Assembly (NCBI RefSeq): GCF_011045025.1
Contig: NZ_JAAKZX010000106.1
Span: 1-32,242, forward strand
Direction of reading: 5' to 3'
DNA from: Streptomyces ureilyticus
GTDB taxonomy: Bacteria > Actinomycetota > Actinomycetes > Streptomycetales > Streptomycetaceae
Length of the DNA stretch: 32,242 nt
In this document: positions 7,406-16,400 of the stretch, piece by piece
How the letters are laid out: the number at the start of each line of letters is the position of its first letter
Numbering within the stretch: the first letter of the stretch is position 1
The notes under the pieces: generated by a model
What the model was told of the DNA's origin: nothing
Seen by the model: the letters and a program-made list of their open reading frames with translations, nothing else
Databases searched by the model: none
Program-made: the position numbers and the translations under genes

Positions 7406-10400
7406 GCCGAACCGCACGGAGGATGACGCGCGCGACGCACTCCGGGCGCTGCTGCGGGCGGCCGACTCGGCTTCGGACGCGGCTGTCGTCACCGTCGACG
7501 CGGACGGATCGTCGACCTCCCGGTCGTACCCCGAACTGCTGGACACGGCACGGCGATTACTCACAGGGCTGCGCGAGCGCGGGCTGCGCACCGGCGACGC
7601 GGTGGTGCTCTGCGGGCTGCCGCTCGCCGACTTCTTCCCTGCCTTCTGGGCCTGCGTGCTCGGCGGTGCCCGGCCCGTGGCGATCGCGGACCACCCGGCG
7701 CCGGGATCACCGGCCCTCGAACGCCTGCGGCATGCCTGCGCGTTGCTGGACCGGCCGCTGGTGCTGAGTGACGCCGACGGTGCGGTGGTGCTCACGGCCG
7801 TCGCTCCCGAACTGCGCGTCGCGGTCGCGCGGGACTGCCTGAGTGCGTCGCCCTCCGCTGACCACATCGAGCCGGAAGAGTCCGACACTGCCCTGTTGAT
7901 GTTGTCGTCCGGAAGCACGGGAGTGCCCAAGGCCGCGCGGTTGACGCACGCCGGTCTGGCGGACTTTGCCGCGAGCTCGCGGCGGATCCTGGACGTCCGC
8001 CCCGGCGACACCATGGTGAACTGGCTGCCGGTCGACCACAGCGGTGCGTTCCTGCTGTATCACCTGCTCGCGGTCTTCACCGGATGCACGAACGTTCACG
8101 CGCCGACGGAGAGCGTCCTGGCAGACCCGCTGCGCTGGCTCGACCTCCTCCACGAGCACCGGGCGCAGCACAGTTGGGCGCCCACATTCGCCTACCGGCT
8201 CGTCGCGGACGCACTCGCCGAGAGCAACCCCGACGGCCGCTGGGACCTCGGCGGCCTCAAGACCCTGGTGTGCGGGGGCGAACAGATCACGCTGCCGGTG
8301 CTGCACCGCTTCCTCGACGCGACGGCGCCGTACGGGATCCGCGAGGACCGCATCGTTCCCGTCTGGGGAATGGCCGAGACGGTCACGGCCGTCACCTACG
8401 GGCGGCTCGACCGGCCGGGCACGGTGCACCGCCTGCTCAAGAGCAGCCTGAGCGGTGACCTGATACGGGCCGACGAGCGGACCCCGGAAGGGGACTGCGT
8501 CACCTTCGTCGCGGCCGGGGCCCCGGCGCACGGCGTCACCCTTCGCATCGTGGACGACGGCGGCGAACTCGCCGCCGAGGGCAGGATCGGCCGCCTCCAG
8601 GTCCACTCGCCCGCCCGTCTCACCCCTGGCTATGTGAACAACCCGGAGGCGGACGCCGCGGCGTTCCCCACCGGACGCGACTGGCTGGACACCGGGGATC
8701 TGGCCTTCCTCGACGGCGGCCAGGTCGTGATCACCGGCCGGCGCAAGGATCTGATCATTCTCAACGGCCACAACGTGTACTGCCACGAGGTCGAGGAGGC
8801 CGCCGCCACCGTCACGGGCATCCAGCAGGGTGGGGTCGCCGCGTGCGGTATTCCGCACCCGGACCGGGGGACGGAGGAACTGGCCGTGTTCTTCGTGAGC
8901 CGCGGCGCCGCCGCGGACGCGCGGATCGCCGCCGCGGTGAAGGCGGCCCTGTTCACCCGGCTCCGCCTCACCGCGGCCCACGTCCTGCCCGTCCCGCAGG
9001 ACGAGTTCCCGAGGACTCCCGCGGGCAAGGTGCGCCGCGCCGAGCTCCGGGACCGGCTGATCGACGGCGGATTCGACCCGGCCACGGATCCGGCCCCGCG
9101 TGCGGAGACGGATCCCGACGCGGTGACACGGGTGGTGCAGGAGGAGATCGGCACCGTACTGGGGCGCCAGGTGGACGCCCACCTGCCGTTCTACGAACTC
9201 GGGTTGACCTCCGTGCTACTCGTCCGTCTGCGGGCCCGCCTGGAGGAACGGCTCGGGACACGGATCGCCCAGACCGCGTTCTTCGAACATCCGACGGCCG
9301 CCGCACTCGGGGCGCTGCTGTCCGCCGGGGCCCAGCAGGACCGGCCGGCGTCCGTGCCCGCCGCCACGCCCTCGAAGGACGTTTCCTCCGGGCCACCGGC
9401 CGATCAGCGTGTCGCCGTCGTCGGACTGTCGCTGCGCTTCCCGGGCGCGGACTCGGCCGAGGAGTTCTGGGCCAACCTGCGCGACGGCGTGGACAGCGTC
9501 CAAGTCTTCGGCGCGGCGGAGCTGGCGGCAGCGGGCCTGACCCCGGAGCAGCGACGCGCCCCCGACCTGGTGCCCGTCGGCGGAGTCCTGGGCGGGGTCG
9601 ACGCGTTCGACGGTGACTTCTTCGGCATGAGCCCGAAGGAGGCCGGGCTCACGCATCCCGCACACCGGCTGTTCCTGGAGTGCTGTCACCAGGCGTTGGA
9701 GGACGGGGGATACGAGGCCTGCGAACCGGGCACCAGGATCGGGGTCTTCGCGGGCTCGGGCATGAACCTGTACGACCACCAGCAGCCGCCCGCGGCCGGT
9801 TCCCGGGACGGTGGGCCGGACCCGGCCACCGGTATGCAGACCGCGATCGGACAGCAGCCGGACTTCCTCGCCACCCGGGTCGCCTACCGGCTCGGCCTCA
9901 CCGGCCCCGCCATCGGCGTGCAGACGGCCTGCTCCACCTCACTGGTCGCCGTCCACCTCGCGGCCCAGGCGTTGCTGAACGGCGACGCGGACCTGGCGCT
10001 GGCGGGCGCCGCCGCCGTGCACCTGCCCCAGGAGACCGGCTACCGCAGCCACCCCGGGTCCATCCTGTCGCCCACCGGCCGCTGCCGGGCCTTCGACGCG
10101 GAGGCCGACGGCACGGTCGGCGGCAACGGCGTGGCCGCCGTGCTGCTCAAACGGCTCGACCGGGCGCTTGCCGACGGCGACACCGTGCACGCGGTGATCC
10201 TCGGCTCCGCCGTCAACAACGACGGCGGCGGCAAGGTCGGCTTCAGCGCCCCCGGCATGACCGGGCAGGTCGAGGTCGTACGGCAGGCGCTGCGCAGGGC
10301 GGCCGTCCCCGCGGACACGATCTCGTACGTGGAGGCGCACGGGACCGGTACCCCGCTCGGTGATCCGGTGGAGTTCGAGGCGCTGGGCAGGGCCCTCGGC

Positions 10401-13400
10401 GAGGGCACCGGGCGCACGGCCTCTTGCGCGGTCGGCTCGGTGAAACCGAACATCGGGCACCTCGACAGCTGCGCCGGCATGGCCGGACTGATCAAGACAG
10501 TTCTGATGCTGCGGCACCGCACCCTGGCCCCCACGCTGCACCTGACCCGCCCCAACCCCGAACTCCGCCTCGACGACGCCGGGTTGACCCTGAACACCGA
10601 GCTACGGCCGTGGCCCGCGCGGAACGGTGTGCCGCGCCGGGCCGGGGTGAGCGCACTCGGCGTCGGCGGCACCAACGCCCACGTGGTCCTGGAGGAAGCC
10701 CCACCCATGTCCCCGAGGCCGCCCACTCCCGAACTACCCGTGCTCGTACCGGTGTCGGCCCGCGACCCGCAGGCGCTGAACGCACTCACCGGCGAGCTCC
10801 GCGAACGCCTGCGGCAGCGGCCGGAACCCGCAGCCACCGACGTGGCCACCACCCTGGCCCTCGGCAGGCCGCACCGCGTGGCCCGGGCCACGGCCGTCGG
10901 CCGCACCGCCGCGGAACTCGCCGACGCGCTGGCGGAGCCGCAACCCGCGGCGCACGCTCCCCTCGGGCCGCTCGCCTTCGCCTTCTCCGGGCAGGGGAGC
11001 GCGCGCCCCGGCATGGCGAGCGGTCTGTACGCCGCATATCCCACCGCCCGGCGCACGCTCGACCGGTGCGAGGAGATCTACGCCGCCGAGTTCGGGGGCA
11101 CCTTGCTCCCGCTCCTGCTGGACGGCCCGGACGAGCCCGCCGTCAGCGACGGTGTCTGGCCCACGGAGACGGCCCAGCCCGCCCTGTTCGCTCACCAGGC
11201 CGCGCTCGCCGAGGTGTGGCGTGCCGCCGGAGTCCGCCCCGCGCTGCTGCTCGGGCACAGCATCGGCGAGTACGCGGCCCTGTACGCGGGGGGAGCCCTG
11301 ACCCTGGAGGACGGGCTGCGGCTCACCGCGTGGCGCGGGCGGCTGATGCACACGGCCTGCCCGCCCGGAGGCATGCTCGCCGTCCGTGCCGACCAGGCGG
11401 ACGCAGAGCGCATCGCGCGGGCCGCCGGGGCCGAACTGGCCGCGCTCAACGGACCACGCGCCCAGGTGATCTCCGGCCCGCCCGAGGCCGTCGAGGAGGC
11501 GGTACGACTGCTCGACAAGGAGGGGCTGAGGTGGCGGGCGCTGCCGGTGGACCGAGCGTTCCACTCGGCCGCCGTCGAACCGGCGCTGCGTGAATTCCGC
11601 TCCCGCGCCGAGAAGGTGACGTACCGTCCGCTGCACACGCCGCTGGTGACGGCGGCCGACGGCGAGCCGCGCCCCGAGGGATGGACCGTCGACGTCGACT
11701 ACCTGTGCCGCCAGGCGCGCCGACCGGTCCGCTTCGGCCTGGCCCTGAGCGCGGCCGTCGAGCAGGGGTGCGAGGACTTCGTCGAGATCGGAGCCGGAGA
11801 CACCCTCACCGGTCTCGGCCGGCACTGCGTCCCCGCCAGCCGCTGGCTGAGCGGGCAGGGCGAGGGCACTCGGATCGAACAGGTGCGAGGGTTCCTGATG
11901 TCGCTGGGCTCGCTCTACCGCTCTGGCGCCGAGCTGGAGTGGCACACGATCACCAGCGGCGGGGGCCGGGTGCCGCTGCCGGGGCATCCGCTGCGACGGC
12001 GCCCCGTGGCCTTCCAGGCCGCCCGGGTTCCTGAGCTCCCGCCGAACCCGCACGCCGCGGTGGACGCCCCCGCCACGGTGCACGGGTCCACCAAGGCGCA
12101 CGGGTCCGCCACGGTGCACGGATCCGCCGTTTCGAGTGAACTGCTCGATTCAGTACGGGAATTGACCGCAGCCAAACTGGGCAGGGAGGCGACGGACGTC
12201 ACGCCCGACTCTTCGTTCTTCGAGCTGGGCGCGGACTCCCTGTCGCTGATGGGCATGACGACGGAGCTCGAACAGCGCCATGGCGTACGTGTCCCGGTCC
12301 GGGAGTTGTTCGACTCAGCCGGCACTCCGCGCCTGCTGGCCGAACATCTGGCGCGGCTGCGGGGCGACACGGCCGGACCGCCGCAGGAGTCACCGGCACC
12401 GGCAATGTCGGAGCCCGCGCCCATCCCCGCGTCCGTACCTGAACCGCAGCCCGGGACCTCGCCGGAGCTCCACGACCTGTTCGCCCAGCAACTGAAACTG
12501 GCCCAGCGACTCGTCGACGAAGTGGGCGGCGTGCTCTCCCGGCAGCTGGACGTCCTGACTTCGGCCTCCGCACCGCCCGCCCCACCGGCGAAGCCCGAAC
12601 CGAAGCCCACACCGGTGTCCGCACCCGTGCCCGAACCGGAGCCGACGCCTGCCCGAGTGCCCGCCTCCGACGCCGTATCAACGGCATCCGGCCCGGCACT
12701 CCCCACCGACTGCGACTTCAGCCTGTACTTCTTCGGCGACTACCCGGACGACGCCGACCACGACAAGTACGCCCTGATCATGGAGGCGTCGGAGTTCGCC
12801 GACCGGCACGGCTTCCACGCCCTCTGGTTCCCCGAACGCCATTTCAACTCCTTCGGTGCACTCTTCCCCAACCCTTCCGTGCTCGCCGCCGCGCTCGCGG
12901 CGAGGACCCGGCGCATCCGGCTGCAGGCGGGTTCCGTCGTGCTGCCGCTGCACCATCCGGTGCGGGTCGCCGAGGAGTGGTCGGTCGTCGACAACATCTC
13001 CGGCGGCAGGGCCGGAATGTGCGTCGCGAGCGGCTGGCACGCCACCGACTTCGCGCTCGCCCCGGAGAACTTCGGACGGCACCGCGAGGCGATGTACGAG
13101 CAGCTGGCGACCGTACGCCAGTTGTGGTCGGGGCAACCGCTCGCGACGACCGCGGGCAACGGCGAGCCCGTCGAGATACGACTGCATCCCCGTCCCGTAC
13201 AGGAGCGACTCCCTCTGTACGCGGCCGTCGTGGGAAACCCGGACAGCTACCGGCGCGCGGCCGCCGAGGACCTGGGTGTGGTCACCAACCTGATGACGCA
13301 GACCGTCGAGCAGCTGGCGGACAACATCGCGCTGTACCGGCGCACCCGCGCCGAGCACGGCCTCGACCCGGCGGCGGGCCGGGTGGTGGTCCTGGTGCAC

Positions 13401-16400
13401 ACGTACCTCGGTGAGGACGAGGAGCGGGCGCGGGCCGAGGCGTACCCGCCGTTCGTGTCGTACCTGCGGTCCTCGCTCTCCCTCTTCGACCAGGTGACGA
13501 ACAGCCTCGGCTTCGACGTCGATCTGGAGAACACCCCCGAGGAAGACGTCGAGTTCCTGCTGGGGCGTGCCTACGAGCGCTACTGCGCCTCGCGCGCCCT
13601 CATCGGCGACGAGCACACGGCCGCCGAGACGGTGGGCCGCCTGGTGGAGGCCGGGGCCGACGAGATCGCCTGCTTCGTGGACTTCGGCGTGCCGAAGGAC
13701 AAGGTCCTGGCGGCGCTGCCGGTGCTCGACCGCCTCCGCCGCCGCGGGCAGCGCGGGACGGGGGAGCGGACAGCACGCGTGCCCAAGCGGATGCCGCTCA
13801 CGCCGGCGCAGCGCCGTATCTGGTTCCTGGACCAGCTGCATCCGGGGACCAGCATGTACCACGAGCCCAAGGCGATCCGCCTCGACGGCGCGCTGAACGT
13901 TCCCGCGCTGCGGTGGGCGCTGCAGCGGACCGCGGACCGGCATCCAGCACTGCGCACAGTGTTCGGCGACACCGACGGCGTGCCGTACCAGGAGATACGT
14001 GACCACGTGCGGCTCGACTGCCTGGTCGACGACCACACCGGGGCGACGGGGGAAGAGGCCCTGCGTGCCGTACTCGACACCGAGGGGCGCCGGATCCTCG
14101 ACCTGGGCACGGGGCCGCTGGTCACCGCTCGGCTGCTGCGCTTGTCCGAGGAACGGCATCTGCTCTTCCTGCTGGCCCACCACATCGTCTTCGACTCATC
14201 CTCCACGGCGGTGCTCGCCCGTGACCTCGCCGCCTGCTACCGCGCCTGGCCGCACGGCGACCCCGGGCTGTCGCCCTTGCCCGAACTGCCCCCGGCCGAC
14301 CGGCCGGACCCCGATGAAATCGCCGCCTCGCTCGACTTCTGGCGGCGTGAACTCCACGGCGCCCCGGACCTCGACCTGCCCACCGACCGGCCCCGCCCGC
14401 CGGTCAGGACAGGAACGGGCGCGAGCCTCACCCACTCCCTGGACGCCGAACTCGTCGGCAGGCTGCGCACGTTCACCGCCGCGCATCGCGCCACCCTCTT
14501 CATGATGCTGACCAGTGCCGTCGGCGCGGTGCTCGGCCGGTTCGCGGGACAGGAGGAGGTGGTGCTCGGCACCGCGGTCGCCGCCCGCCCCGCCGGTGCC
14601 GAGGACCACGTCGGCCTCTTCCTCGACACCGTGCCCCTGCGCGTGGACCTCACCGGCGACCCCGACTTCCCGACGCTGCTGCACAGGGTGCGCGACGGCA
14701 GCACGGCGGCCTACGAGCACCGCGGGGTTCCCTTCGACGAACTCGTCGGCGCGCTCAACCCGCGCCGGGACCCCGGCCGCAACCCGCTGTTCCAGGTCAT
14801 GGTGGAGTACGAGAACGAGGGCGCGGTGGACTTCGCCCCGCCCCGGCTCACGGCCACACTGCTCGACGTACCGAGCGCCCGCGCCCCGTTCGACCTCAGC
14901 ATCTATCTGACGCACCATCACGACGGCCTGCGCTTCATGGTCGAGTACGACACGGCGCTCTTCGACGAGAGCACCGTGCGCCGCCTCGTGGACTACGTGG
15001 AGCAGGTGCTGCGCCGCGCCCTCGACGCCCCCGGCACCTCACTCGGCGTACTGACCGCCGTCACGGATTCCGACCGCACGGCCCTGGTCCGGCTGGGGCG
15101 CCTGGCCAAGCCGCTGCCCTCCGCGAAGGACACCCTGCACGGCCTGTTCGAGCAGCAGACGCAGCGGACACCGGACGCCGTCGCGCTGATCAGCGGCGCA
15201 CACCACGTGTCGTACGGCGAGCTGGACGCGCACGCGAACCGGCTCGCCCGGCAGTTGCACTCCCGGGGCGCGGCACGCGGAGAGCGCGTGGCGGTGCTGC
15301 TGCCACGCGGCCCGGAACTGATCACCGCCCTGATAGGCGTGCTCAAGAGCGGGGCCGCGTACCTGCCCCTCGACCCCGCCGCGCCGACCCCGCGGCTCAC
15401 GTCGCTCCTCGACGACAGCACCCCAGCCCTGCTGCTGACCTCGACGGCTGTTCTCACCCGCCACCCGGAACTCGCGGCACTGCCGACCGTGCACCTGGTG
15501 GAGGAAACAGACCCCACCCTGGCGGACGGTCCGCTGGACGAGGGGGTGCGTCCCGACGATCCGGCGTACTGCATCTACACCTCGGGCTCGACCGGCCGCC
15601 CCAAGGGCGTCGTCGTACCCCACCGCGGCCCGGCGGGCCTCGTCCGCGCACACCTCGAGCGACATTCCGCGCTGCGCACCCTGCAATGGACCTCACCCAC
15701 GTTCGACGTCAGCGTGCAGGAGATCTTCACTACGCTGGCCTCCGGAGCCGCCCTCGTACTGATCGACGACGAGACCCGGCACGACCCCGCGGCCGTGGCT
15801 GAGACGGTGCGCCGCAACGGGGTGCAGCGGATGTTCATGCCCTGCACCCCGTTGAAGTACCTGATCGAAACCGGCCCCGAACTCCCATCCCTGCGCGAGC
15901 TGTTCTCGGCCGGTGAGGCGCTTCAAGTCACCGACACGTTCCGCCGCTTCCTCGCCGCGCACCCACGCTGCGCGCTGTACAACCAGTACGGGCCCACGGA
16001 GACCTCGATCATCGTCACCTCTCACCCGGTCGATCCCGACGGCGAGGAGTGGCCACCGATCGGCACTCCGGTGCCGGGCGCACGCATCCGGCTGCTGGAT
16101 GCGTCCGGGCGGGAGGTGCCCGTGGGTGCCGTGGGTGAGATCCACGTGGGCGGCACGCCCGTCGCGTACGGCTATCACGCCCGGCCGGAGGAGACGGCGG
16201 CGGCCTTCGTCGACGACGGTTCTGGGAGCGTGCTGTACCGGACGGGGGACCTGGCGCGCTGGCGTGCGGACGGCACCCTGAGGTACTGCGGCCGCGCCGA
16301 CGAGCAGGTCAAGATCCGCGGCCACCGGGTGGAACCCGGCGAGGTCCAGAGCGCTCTGGCCGCGCTTCCCGGAATCCGTGACGCGGCGGTCGTACCTCGC

